Shown here piece after piece: positions 26,493-34,411 of a stretch of DNA of 64,000 bases. The DNA comes from Candidatus Hydrogenedentota bacterium (GTDB taxonomy: Bacteria; Hydrogenedentota; Hydrogenedentia; Hydrogenedentales; CAILVY01). The notes below the pieces were generated by a model that was not told the DNA's origin, searched no databases, and saw nothing but the letters and a program-made list of their open reading frames with translations. Positions within the stretch are counted from its first letter, which is position 1. Each line of letters starts with the position of its first letter. The stretch lies in assembly GCA_029565395.1 (NCBI GenBank), contig JAKQOG010000078.1:17819-81818 (forward strand). Reading direction: 5' to 3'. The position numbers and the translations under genes are program-made.

Positions 26493-27511
26493 AGACGGAA
26501 GAACTCAACTACGATTTGCCGGAATCGCTTATTGCGCAACATCCCGCGGCCCCCAGAGATGCCGCGCGCCTGTTGGTGCTGGATCGTCAGACCAAAACGA
26601 TGCAAAGCGATGTTTTCCGGAATGTGGCGCGTTATTTGAAGCGGGGGGATTGCATGGTGTTGAATGACACCCGCGTGATTCGAGCGCGGCTGATCGGCCA
26701 CAAACCAACCGGGGCGAGGATCGAGATTTTCCTCCTGCATGAAGAAGCGCCTGGAATATGGACCGCGCTGGTCCGGCCTTCCGCCAAAGTTAAACCCGGC
26801 TCCACCGTGTTGTTAACTGAAAATGTGGCGGCCCATATCGAGGATATCCTGGAGGAGGGCCGCCGCCGCGTGCGTTTCGACCGTCCGGATGTGCTGAGCC
26901 TGTTTGAGGATGCCGGACAGATCCCCCTGCCGCCCTATATCCACCGCGAAACGTCCGAAGCGCGGGATGCCGAGTGTTACCAGACCATCTATGCCGCGCA
27001 TCCGGGGGCCGTGGCGGCGCCCACGGCTGGCTTGCATTTTACGGAAAATGTGTTCGCTTCTTTGGATGCGGCGGGTGTGCGGCGCGCCAAGATAACCCTG
27101 CACGTGGGATACGGCACCTTCAAGCCCATAACGGCCGACACCCTCGAAGCGCACAAGGTGGATCCCGAAGAATTTACGCTGCCGGAAGCCTCGGCCGCTT
27201 TATTAAATGAAACGCGCGCTCAAGGGGGCCGCATCGTGGCGGTTGGCACCACTGCGGCGCGGGTATTGGAAACGCAGTGCCATAATGGGAAATTTACGGC
27301 GTGCGGCGGCATCACCAACACCTGCATTTATCCGCCCTACGCCTTCCAGGGGGTGGATATCCTTCAAACCAATTTCCATCTGCCGCGATCCAGCCTGCTC
27401 GCGCTGGTCTGTGCTTTCGCCGGCACGGAATTCGTTCTTGAGGCTTACCGATACGCCATCCGGGAGAAATTCCGCTTCTATTCCTACGGCGATGTGATGC
27501 TTATCCGGTAA
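26489..27511 (+). CDS. queA: tRNA preQ1(34) S-adenosylmethionine ribosyltransferase-isomerase
   Basis: Transfers the ribosyl part of AdoMet to preQ1 in tRNA to give epoxyqueuosine. 340 aa with hallmark blocks: YDLPESLIAQHPAAPRDAAR at the start, VLNDTRVIRARL, IPLPPYIHRE, AAPTAGLHFTE, LHVGYGTFKPI and TNFHLPRSSLLALVCAFAG. ATG 26489 overlaps the GH172-like stop (ATGA). No other queuosine gene is in the window. Confidence 0.96.
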   Translation: MKTEELNYDLPESLIAQHPAAPRDAARLLVLDRQTKTMQSDVFRNVARYLKRGDCMVLNDTRVIRARLIGHKPTGARIEIFLLHEEAPGIWTALVRPSAKVKPGSTVLLTENVAAHIEDILEEGRRRVRFDRPDVLSLFEDAGQIPLPPYIHRETSEARDAECYQTIYAAHPGAVAAPTAGLHFTENVFASLDAAGVRRAKITLHVGYGTFKPITADTLEAHKVDPEEFTLPEASAALLNETRAQGGRIVAVGTTAARVLETQCHNGKFTACGGITNTCIYPPYAFQGVDILQTNFHLPRSSLLALVCAFAGTEFVLEAYRYAIREKFRFYSYGDVMLIR

Positions 27512-27514
27512 AAA

Positions 27515-27551
27515 ACAACAACCATGCATCGTCCCGACACATGGTTGTTGT
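27515..27551. terminator. Bidirectional terminator between queA and the 27575 gene
   Basis: A perfect 12-bp stem ACAACAACCATG / CATGGTTGTTGT with a 13-base loop starts 4 bases after the queA stop. A-rich sequence precedes it and CGATTTT follows, so it can serve both convergent genes. Confidence 0.75.
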
Positions 27552-27574
27552 CTCGATTTTAAAAACTTGGTTTG

Positions 27575-28072
27575 TTATTTCTTGGGTTCAGCAGCGGGAG
27601 CAGCGGTGCAGGCCGGGGCGGCGGCAGCACATGCGGCTTCTTTCACCGATTCCATTTTTAGGGCTCTATTATTGATTATCGTGCCCATCACGACAGCTTC
27701 CTTGCCCGCCAATTTCTTCACATCGGCTGTCTGCTTGGTTGCGATCCGAAGCTTTTTCCCTTTCAGGTTATCCAACGCTTTGCCATCTGCGCTCTTAGCG
27801 CTGGATACGACGATAAAACACGCTTCTTTTTCTTCGCCCTTCTTGTTCTTAACCACCTTTGTTTCGATCTTGCCGGTCACTTCACCTTTTACTTGTGTCG
27901 AGGGCTTGTTGGCTTTAGCCTGCTTCTTGACCAAGGGTTTGGTCTTGGCGGCCGGATCGGCGGCCTTGGTGGCTTTCGCCGCGTCGTTTGTGGCCGGCGC
28001 CTGTGCATAGGCCCCAAAGGACATGAAAACAGCCAGTGATACTGCCAGTGCGATTACTAACATCTTCTTCAT
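27575..28072 (-). CDS. Small exported Ala/Lys-rich protein
   Basis: 165 aa. Signal peptide MKKMLVIALAVSLAVFMSFG...AYA, then a low-complexity Ala/Lys linker, a compact basic domain (about 60-140: EVTGKIETKVVKNKKGEE, KLRIATKQTADVKKLAG, VVMGTIINNRALKMESV) resembling small exported OB-like domains, and an Ala/Pro/Cys tail. Family not recognised. AAGGGAA precedes the ATG. Monocistronic, shares the terminator with queA. Confidence 0.7.
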   Translation of the reverse strand: MKKMLVIALAVSLAVFMSFGAYAQAPATNDAAKATKAADPAAKTKPLVKKQAKANKPSTQVKGEVTGKIETKVVKNKKGEEKEACFIVVSSAKSADGKALDNLKGKKLRIATKQTADVKKLAGKEAVVMGTIINNRALKMESVKEAACAAAAPACTAAPAAEPKK

Positions 28073-28328
28073 GGTCGATTCCCTTTCCGTTTAAAAATGG
28101 TTCGTTGCCATAATAACGCACATTTCCTGTTTTTGGGAGACATATTTCCCAAAGGCGTTACTGCGGCACGTTTAACCCCGGCGGTCGATAAAAAGTTCCC
28201 TCATCCATCCGGAATAGACTAAAATCTTCACCATGAACAGGTTACGGGGGGTGCCGGGAACAGTGTTCTCTGCGCCCAATTCCGCAGCCTGGTGTAGCGG
28301 TGAAGCCCAAGTAAAGAAGGAGTTTGAG

Positions 28329-29135
28329 ATGAAGACAAGGGGTTTTGTGTGTATGGTAAGCAGTGTGGCTTTGGCCGGCATGATGGCCTGTTTTGGAAGC
28401 GGCTGTGCCCCGGCTGCGCAGCGATTCCATGCAAAAGGAGAACAAACCGTGCTTGATCCGGCATTTTTTCAACACTGTGCGTTTGTATGTGTGGATTTTC
28501 AGGCTGGTGAACGGGGTCCTGCGGTGACCGAGGAAACGGTGCCCGCACTTTGGAAGAAAATGGGGTTCACGGCGGAGGATGTGAATGCGGCCGTTAATTT
28601 CGGATGGGATGTGGCCTATCCCAATGCCGTCAAGGTGACCGAGGCTTGCCGCCGCATGGGTTTAAAGATGATATTTATCCATTGGGGGTATCTCTTTGAG
28701 GACGGCATGGATCTGGATCCGGACATTTACCGCTCCATGAAGGAAGAACATGGCAATGATTACTCCAAATGGAGCGGATACATCGGCCAGCCCGGATCAC
28801 AACCCGCAAAATGGCTGAATATTCAACCGGGCGAATATGTGATTCCCAAATCGGCGCAGGACGCGTTTACTTCAAGCAATATTAACTTTGTGCTGCAGAA
28901 TCTGGGCATCAAGCATATCGTCTTTATCGGCGGGCATACCGGCGCGTGTCTCGGCAAGACCTCCAAATCCGCAAAAAGGCTGGGCTATAAAATCCTGTGC
29001 GTGGAAGACGCCACGGTCGACGCCCGCGAGTCTGCGCGTCTGAAAAACATTCAGGATGTGAGATATGACTATGTTGTGACCACGGAACAATTTCTAGCAA
29101 GTGTTGAAGAATATTGCGCGCAAAAGCGACTTTGA
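28329..29135 (+). CDS. Isochorismatase-family cysteine hydrolase, lipoprotein
   Basis: 268 aa. A signal peptide with lipobox FGSGC precedes an isochorismatase-like (nicotinamidase fold) domain: VCVDFQAGERGP (catalytic Asp), VIPKSAQDAF (Lys), IKHIVFIGGHTGACLGKT (catalytic Cys). The Asp-Lys-Cys triad is complete, so an amidase-type hydrolase is expected. The membrane anchor is unusual, since most family members are cytosolic. ATG 28329 with AAGGAG 8 bases upstream; the frame opens 96 bases earlier without a ribosome-binding site. Confidence 0.87.
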   Translation: MKTRGFVCMVSSVALAGMMACFGSGCAPAAQRFHAKGEQTVLDPAFFQHCAFVCVDFQAGERGPAVTEETVPALWKKMGFTAEDVNAAVNFGWDVAYPNAVKVTEACRRMGLKMIFIHWGYLFEDGMDLDPDIYRSMKEEHGNDYSKWSGYIGQPGSQPAKWLNIQPGEYVIPKSAQDAFTSSNINFVLQNLGIKHIVFIGGHTGACLGKTSKSAKRLGYKILCVEDATVDARESARLKNIQDVRYDYVVTTEQFLASVEEYCAQKRL

Positions 29136-29801
29136 TGTTGCTTAGCGGCGTAATGGCTTGGCGAGAAATGTTACCGAATGTGCACGATATGATCGAGAAT
29201 GAAGAGGCAGCAATATAGTAGTTCACATCTCCAGGTGGGACACTCTTGAATTCCCAACGGTTTAGCAATCCTCACCTTTTGCGGCTTACCTTTACCTCCC
29301 AAGCCGCCATACAGGGTGTGTTGATATCCAAAATCCAGACATAGCGTGGATACAGCGGTCCAGGTAACGACGGATACTGGAGTTCAAAGCACATTTTTTG
29401 TGTGAGTGTGCGACCAAGTGCAACTTGGGAATGAGACAACCGCGCCGGGTCTGCTGCCACCGACATAGCTTCCACATGGATTTCCCGCTTCGCCAGCCAG
29501 ATGAATTTTTAGACCACTTTCCGAGTCGCGCTCAAACCACGGGCCTCCAACAAGCACTCTGAGGATTACTTAACGTAAGGAACGGGAAACTATCAGAACG
29601 AGTCTCTTGGATACACCCTGCAACATATTAAGCTGATATTTCTGGAGGGTCGAGTTCATTTTCCCTTTCTGTGGATATCTTTTATTGCGTTTAGAAAACG
29701 TGTATATTGCGTAGCAACGGAAACATTGAATAGGATTAAGTATAGGTATGTTGGGAGAGCCTTCTCTTACCTCGCCTATACAAGCCATAAGGGCACTTAC
29801 T
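29136..29801. other. Gap with a possible gene remnant
   Basis: About 660 bases without a secure gene. Around 29275-29500 the minus strand holds a coding-like frame (next entry). The last 100 bases before 29802 are AT-rich and could hold the promoter of the DUF262 gene. Nothing else stands out. Confidence 0.5.
29272..29508 (-). pseudogene. Possible truncated gene fragment of unknown family
   Basis: Minus-strand frame ending in a TGA stop that reads like protein rather than noise: LAKREIHVEAMSVAADPARL, SQVALGRTLTQKMCFEL, PGPLYPRYVWILDINTP and a C-terminal WEVKVSRKR. It is closed upstream by a stop near 29505 and has no good start, so it looks like the 3' end of a longer decayed gene beside the defence-like locus. 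Family not recognised. Confidence 0.3.
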
Positions 29802-31466
29802 ATGCCAAGTCAATACAGTCCGGCACGCAAGACAATCGGCGACCTCTTGTCAATGACAAATCCTCCAATCGTTGTTCCTGACTGGCAGCGCAACTTTAGT
29901 TGGACAACATCAGAAGTAGAGACATTCTGGCAAGATCTCTTGCGATTTGACCAACTGTATCCAAACGACAATATTAACGATCAGGAGTATTTTCTCGGTG
30001 CGATCGTCATCGTTGACACTGAGCAGGGCAATCTGCTGCTTGATGGACAACAACGCATAGCTACAGCAGCAATTCTGCTTTCAACCATACGTGATTTTCT
30101 GAAACGATATAGTACCGATGCTGCGCAACGACTAAGTTCTCGATACCTTTCGGATTATGATGACGCTACAGAACGCACAATCTATAAGATTAGCCTAAAT
30201 CGGTTTGATAGAGACTTCTTCAGGCGAGAAATTCTTGAGTCACGAGAGGCAAATTACACTGCACCTGCCCCCCGGTGTGAATCCCATCAGCATATTCGCA
30301 AGGCTCGCAGTTTCTTTGAGGCAAAGTTTGATGAAAGATATACACAGATAAACGATCCAAAAGCAGCACAACAATGGTCCTTGCGTATCCTCAAAGTTTT
30401 GACCTCGCATATGTCTGTAGTGGCAGTGATTTCTCAGGATGAAGACAATGCATCGTCAGTATTCGAGACACTTAATGACCGTGGAATTGGCCTTTCCACC
30501 CCTGATTTGCTTCGCAACTTGGTTCTTCGGCGCGCTCAAGAAACCCAATCAGACGAAGTGTTGGACCTTTGGGGAGAAATATTGGGAATTCAGAGCGATG
30601 CTAAGCTAGACGGCTTCTTTCGCCACTTCTGGATTTCCCGAGAAGGTGATGTAAAGACACGTTCGCTTTATCGTGAGATCAAGAAGCGCATACTTGAAAC
30701 GGATTGGTCGAGCCTCGACTTGTCACGGACTCTTCGAAATTCGGCAAAGGTGTACGAAGACATTGTAAATGGCCGTTTTGATGATAGCGAGAAGGTCGCC
30801 CGTTATTTTGCTGGTGTTGCCGAGCTTGGTGCAAAGGTTCTTTATCCTCCATATCTGAGTATTGTTGAGGCATGCAAGGATATGCAGCTCATTGAACAGA
30901 TGACCTGGGCACTCATGGTCGCGTATGTTCGCCATTCACTAGTTTGCGGAAAGGAAAATAGTCAAATCGAAGATTTTACTTTTTCCCTCGCCAAACGCGT
31001 CCGAGAAAATCCTGTGTCATCGCTTGTCGATGAAATTCGGGAGTTCGCTCCTAGTGATGGACGATTCCGGGAATCGTTCGCAAGTCTGATTCTAAAGCGT
31101 CAGGCTTCGGCAAGGTATTTGTTAAGAGAAATCGAGCAGTCCGAACGAACAACAGAAGAGCTTGATGTAGGGCCTCCTTCGCGAGTTCATGTCGAACATA
31201 TCTACCCCCTTACACCTAAAGCCGAGAATCGTTGGGAGCATCATGACAGATTTGTTTCGCGCATTGGGAATTTGACGCTGTTGTCAAGGCGCCTAAACAT
31301 AAGTATTCAGAACGGCACATATCAAGAGAAGAAGGATTCTTACATACAGTCCGAGCTCTTGATAACCAAAAAACTGCCTGAAGAATACGCGGATTGGAAT
31401 CCTGAGAGTGTTGAGAGTCGCCAGAAAGTACTGGCGGACAAGGCTGTTGATATCTGGAGCTTTTAA
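29802..31466 (+). CDS. DUF262/DUF1524 (GmrSD-like) protein
   Basis: 554-aa protein with the architecture of type IV restriction-like GmrSD proteins. N-terminal DUF262 (ParB/sulfiredoxin-like NTPase fold): IVVPDWQRNFSWTTSEVE, FLGAIVIVD and LLLDGQQRIATAA (the DGQQR nucleotide motif). C-terminal DUF1524 His-Me nuclease: HVEHIYPLTP and RIGNLTLLSRRLN. GmrSD cleaves modified (glucosylated) phage DNA; other DUF262 proteins have other defence roles. Start: ATG 29802 has AAGGG 8 bases upstream and sits just before the domain; ATG 29748 lacks a ribosome-binding site. Confidence 0.87.
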   Translation: MPSQYSPARKTIGDLLSMTNPPIVVPDWQRNFSWTTSEVETFWQDLLRFDQLYPNDNINDQEYFLGAIVIVDTEQGNLLLDGQQRIATAAILLSTIRDFLKRYSTDAAQRLSSRYLSDYDDATERTIYKISLNRFDRDFFRREILESREANYTAPAPRCESHQHIRKARSFFEAKFDERYTQINDPKAAQQWSLRILKVLTSHMSVVAVISQDEDNASSVFETLNDRGIGLSTPDLLRNLVLRRAQETQSDEVLDLWGEILGIQSDAKLDGFFRHFWISREGDVKTRSLYREIKKRILETDWSSLDLSRTLRNSAKVYEDIVNGRFDDSEKVARYFAGVAELGAKVLYPPYLSIVEACKDMQLIEQMTWALMVAYVRHSLVCGKENSQIEDFTFSLAKRVRENPVSSLVDEIREFAPSDGRFRESFASLILKRQASARYLLREIEQSERTTEELDVGPPSRVHVEHIYPLTPKAENRWEHHDRFVSRIGNLTLLSRRLNISIQNGTYQEKKDSYIQSELLITKKLPEEYADWNPESVESRQKVLADKAVDIWSF

Positions 31467-31863
31467 ATCTGCTACTCTCGTCTCTTTGTCCCCAGAAATC
31501 GCACCTGATGACTAGAATGCAGCCTTTAGTGCTCGTCTGTAGTTCTCCAAGATCTCAACCCCATATTACTCCATGACCGTATGCAGAATGGACGAGTGGG
31601 GATGATGATCGCGCCATTGGGGCAGTGGATGACTCTAGTCATGTTTGACGGTCATCCACAAGTTTGCAACAGGGACAAGACAGGCCCGACCGCACGGGCT
31701 GATGAGTTATCCAGGTTGATGTGGACCCCAAATATGGCAAGAACAAAATGTTTAAAATGACAATGCTGAACAGGTTTCCCGCACACAATTCCTTGGCATT
31801 AGGTAGCTTGAAATCATGGATGAGTTCTTTGACCATACGGGCAACCAAGAAGACCTGACGGCG
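31467..31863. other. Intergenic region between convergent defence-like genes
   Basis: About 400 bases. A 9-bp inverted repeat GTGGATGAC (31625-31633) / GTCATCCAC (31651-31659) lies in the middle, without a T-run. A minus-strand frame at 31640-31860 (MVKELIHDFKLPNAKEL) looks coding-like but lacks a known domain and is not called. Confidence 0.45.
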
Positions 31864-33369
31864 TTAATTGTTAATCTGTTTCAAAAAATCACCGAATTTG
31901 CCACTCTGGTTCAGCAAATCAATTGCCGTAGTTCCTTCTAACGCATTCCACTTTTCGAACAAAAGGCCCTTTAGCCCCGGGTCTAAAAAGTCATTTGCAT
32001 CCAGACGTTGCAGGAGTGAGGCGCTAAGAGGACCATGACGAAGGTCACCCGGCTGTACACTCAGACCTTCCGCTGCCTGTTTAGAAACCAACAGCAAGTT
32101 TAAGGCCCGCTTCTGTCGAGCTAATGCCTTCGATGCCAGAATCATGACGGCCGTCAACGCAGTAATATCCTGCTCCTTCCATTTGGAACAGAAAACCTGC
32201 TCGAGTATCAGTGCCTTTGTTAGGCGTTCCGCAATTGTTCCAGCGGCGACATCGTGTTTCTTGGACCATGTAAGCGTATTCTGTACGTCATTCACATGCA
32301 GCACTTTGAGAAGCCACTCCTGGCTTTCATGGTCTATCAAGTTTAGCAGCAGAAAGCACCCACGCCGCGACCATCTACCAACGTCGCCCTTTTCTTCAAG
32401 CAGGCCTCCGAGTACCGGAAATGCTTCAGGAGAGCCTAAAATACCAAGCGCAAACGTAGCGGCACTCCGCACGGGTATTGCTTCTGTCGGGTTAGTCGCT
32501 ATAACTGCTAATCTAGGCAGAAAATGTCGGTTTCCGGAACGCCCCGCCCTATCGCACGCCGTTGCCCGAATTCCTGGGTCATTGTGGCACATCAGTGCTT
32601 CGACATGCTGCTGGGTGGTCTGACTATAACGATCACTCTTTGGAACAAATTTCAACGTGCGTGTGAGCCAAGCCATTGCAGTTGAGACATCCTCAACGGG
32701 GTGGATACTGGGCAGAATTTGAGCGCGAATATGAGCCAGGTGTTCTATTGCTGCTTTTGCCCCAATCGGGCGGCTGTACCTAAAGGTAAAAGCTCTGCTA
32801 TTTCTCTTCCGTGACCCCTGCGATCTATTTCGCCTTGGTTCTGATTCCTCCTGTTCCCCCATGGGAAGCAGTGCAACCATTGATTCCTCAATCTGGTCCA
32901 GATAATTTGCCGGCAACGGCGATGCGATTTCCCAAGACTCAAAGAAGACCTTGGTACAATCCGCTCCAATCTGCTTGGACTCGAACATAACGCATATTTC
33001 ATGATTTCGGTAAATGCCACCATCTGTCATGTTCGCGGAACCGATGATAACACGTTGACGGTCAGATACCAGCATCTTTGCATGCAACATTGGCAAGGCT
33101 CTTACTGCGAGTTTGATTCCGGAGGGATATGTCGTGGCTCTAAAACAGGCAATATGAGAAGCGCCGGAAAGAAAGTCTGATTCATCACACCGAGCCAAGA
33201 CTTGAAAACTGAGTGGTCCTGATAGAGACAAGTCGTGCCCAATCAATCTGGCCACATTTTCTGTTATCCACGGAGACATAAGAAGTAGCTCATGCTGTGT
33301 GGCTTTTATGAATGCGGAGAGTGTGTCAATCCAGGCACCGGAGATTATTTGCACGCCAACTACGCCCAT
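31864..33369 (-). CDS. Phospholipase D-like protein with HEAT-repeat region
   Basis: 501 aa. N-terminal PLD-like domain (about 1-165) with one HKD motif, LPMLHAKMLVSDRQRVIIG followed by SANMTDGG; one motif means a dimer would be needed for catalysis, as in PLD-type nucleases. Basic linker (about 185-215), then a helical region with HEAT-like repeats (ALMCHNDPGIRATACDRAG, AVRSAATFALGILGSPEAF). Likely a nuclease or DNA-binding effector in the defence-like locus; this is inference from neighbours. ATG 33369 with AGGAG 11 bases upstream; an ATG at 33471 is possible. Confidence 0.75.
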   Translation of the reverse strand: MGVVGVQIISGAWIDTLSAFIKATQHELLLMSPWITENVARLIGHDLSLSGPLSFQVLARCDESDFLSGASHIACFRATTYPSGIKLAVRALPMLHAKMLVSDRQRVIIGSANMTDGGIYRNHEICVMFESKQIGADCTKVFFESWEIASPLPANYLDQIEESMVALLPMGEQEESEPRRNRSQGSRKRNSRAFTFRYSRPIGAKAAIEHLAHIRAQILPSIHPVEDVSTAMAWLTRTLKFVPKSDRYSQTTQQHVEALMCHNDPGIRATACDRAGRSGNRHFLPRLAVIATNPTEAIPVRSAATFALGILGSPEAFPVLGGLLEEKGDVGRWSRRGCFLLLNLIDHESQEWLLKVLHVNDVQNTLTWSKKHDVAAGTIAERLTKALILEQVFCSKWKEQDITALTAVMILASKALARQKRALNLLLVSKQAAEGLSVQPGDLRHGPLSASLLQRLDANDFLDPGLKGLLFEKWNALEGTTAIDLLNQSGKFGDFLKQINN

Positions 33370-33485
33370 TGTATTTAAAACTCCTACTGTCGCGTTGTGT
33401 ACGGGGCATCCCTGAACCACGCATCGATTGCGGACCCTGGCTTGAACTTCTCGGCCATGTTCCCTCTCCATCTGTCATCCACCGG

Positions 33486-33692
33486 CTAAAGCTCGGTGTA
33501 TTTCTTATTCGAGTCCCAGCATTTTTCGACCGGGTACTTTTCCGCATTCAGTTTTATTTTACTCTCAACCCCATCCGACAGGTCAATCCCGGCTCCGTGG
33601 GCAATGTACCGGACTCAAGTTATCACGGCCACAAGTTCCTCGGAAACCTGCTGTCTTCCAGCCTCGGATTGCAGGTAAGTCAAGATTTCAAC
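33486..33692 (-). pseudogene. MazG-like nucleotide pyrophosphohydrolase remnant
   Basis: Reading the minus strand from about 33692 gives VEILTYLQSEAG, then SEELVAVIT, an in-frame TGA at 33615-33617, then VRYIAHGAGIDL, KIKLNAEKYPVEK and KKYTEL ending at the TAG stop at 33486. The motifs ELxxV, GIDL and KxxxNAxKYPVE in this order are the C-terminal half of the MazG-like dNTP pyrophosphatase family. The N-terminal ExxE half is not found upstream, so the gene is truncated and interrupted. Confidence 0.65.
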
Positions 33693-33942
33693 GTCTCGTT
33701 ACAGAGCGTGTCAGAAATGCGCGTCCATCATCTCCGCAACGCTGTAGAATCCGTCCTCCGGGGGCGTCTTACCGACGGCTGCGGTGGGAAAGCCGTTGAA
33801 ACGCCTGCTGCACTGAATGTGGTTCTTTTGTTCCTGTTCGGCGTTTGATTGGAGGGGCAACAGAAGCAGACAATGAATTGTGGACATTATGCTGTAACCA
33901 ATGCTTTCCCGGTTATGTTTTTATCGATGGAGACATTTTGCT

Positions 33943-34320
33943 ATGGACAGTCATTCAACAACTGGCGGCACCTCTGCAGACGCGGGTGAACCGGGTGCGC
34001 CGCTCGTCCGAAATATCAGATGCCGAAAATGCTGCAGGCATATTGACACGACGTACGCCTTCTGTCCTCACTGCGGCACAAAGCAAAAGAGTGGCGATGC
34101 TTGGTACTATCATCCGGTTTGGATTGCTGTCCTGGCCTTCGTCCTCATTGGACCGTTTGCCCTTCCGCTTGTTTGGAAGTCCACCCGGATGGGTGTCACG
34201 CTCAAGCTGATTCTGGCAGTGTTAATTCTGGCCTACACTGGGTATGGCGTGTACTATCTCTACAAAATAGCCACCATTGATTTAGCGCAGTTCCGTGAAC
34301 TTGAAAAATTATTGCACTAG
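33943..34320 (+). CDS. Zinc-ribbon membrane protein
   Basis: 125 aa. A four-cysteine zinc ribbon (CRKCCRHIDTTYAFCPHCG, about residues 28-46) is followed by two membrane helices (VWIAVLAFVLIGPFALPLVW and LILAVLILAYTGYGVYYLY) and a short C-terminal helix. Cytosolic zinc-ribbon plus membrane hairpin proteins are common and mostly uncharacterised. ATG 33943 with GGAGA 9 bases upstream preferred over 33901. Confidence 0.75.
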   Translation: MDSHSTTGGTSADAGEPGAPLVRNIRCRKCCRHIDTTYAFCPHCGTKQKSGDAWYYHPVWIAVLAFVLIGPFALPLVWKSTRMGVTLKLILAVLILAYTGYGVYYLYKIATIDLAQFRELEKLLH

Positions 34321-34411
34321 ATTCAATGACCATGATCACAAACACATTAAAATGCAAATGCGAATTTGATACGGCTTGGCGGTTTAGCGCGAGGTTATAG
34401 AAAGGAACGAA

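Noticed and set aside
31639..31848. 69-codon minus-strand frame between the DUF262 and PLD genes
   Set aside because: Coding-like start (MVKELIHDFKLPNAKEL) but no domain, no ribosome-binding site and a low-complexity end; left uncalled.
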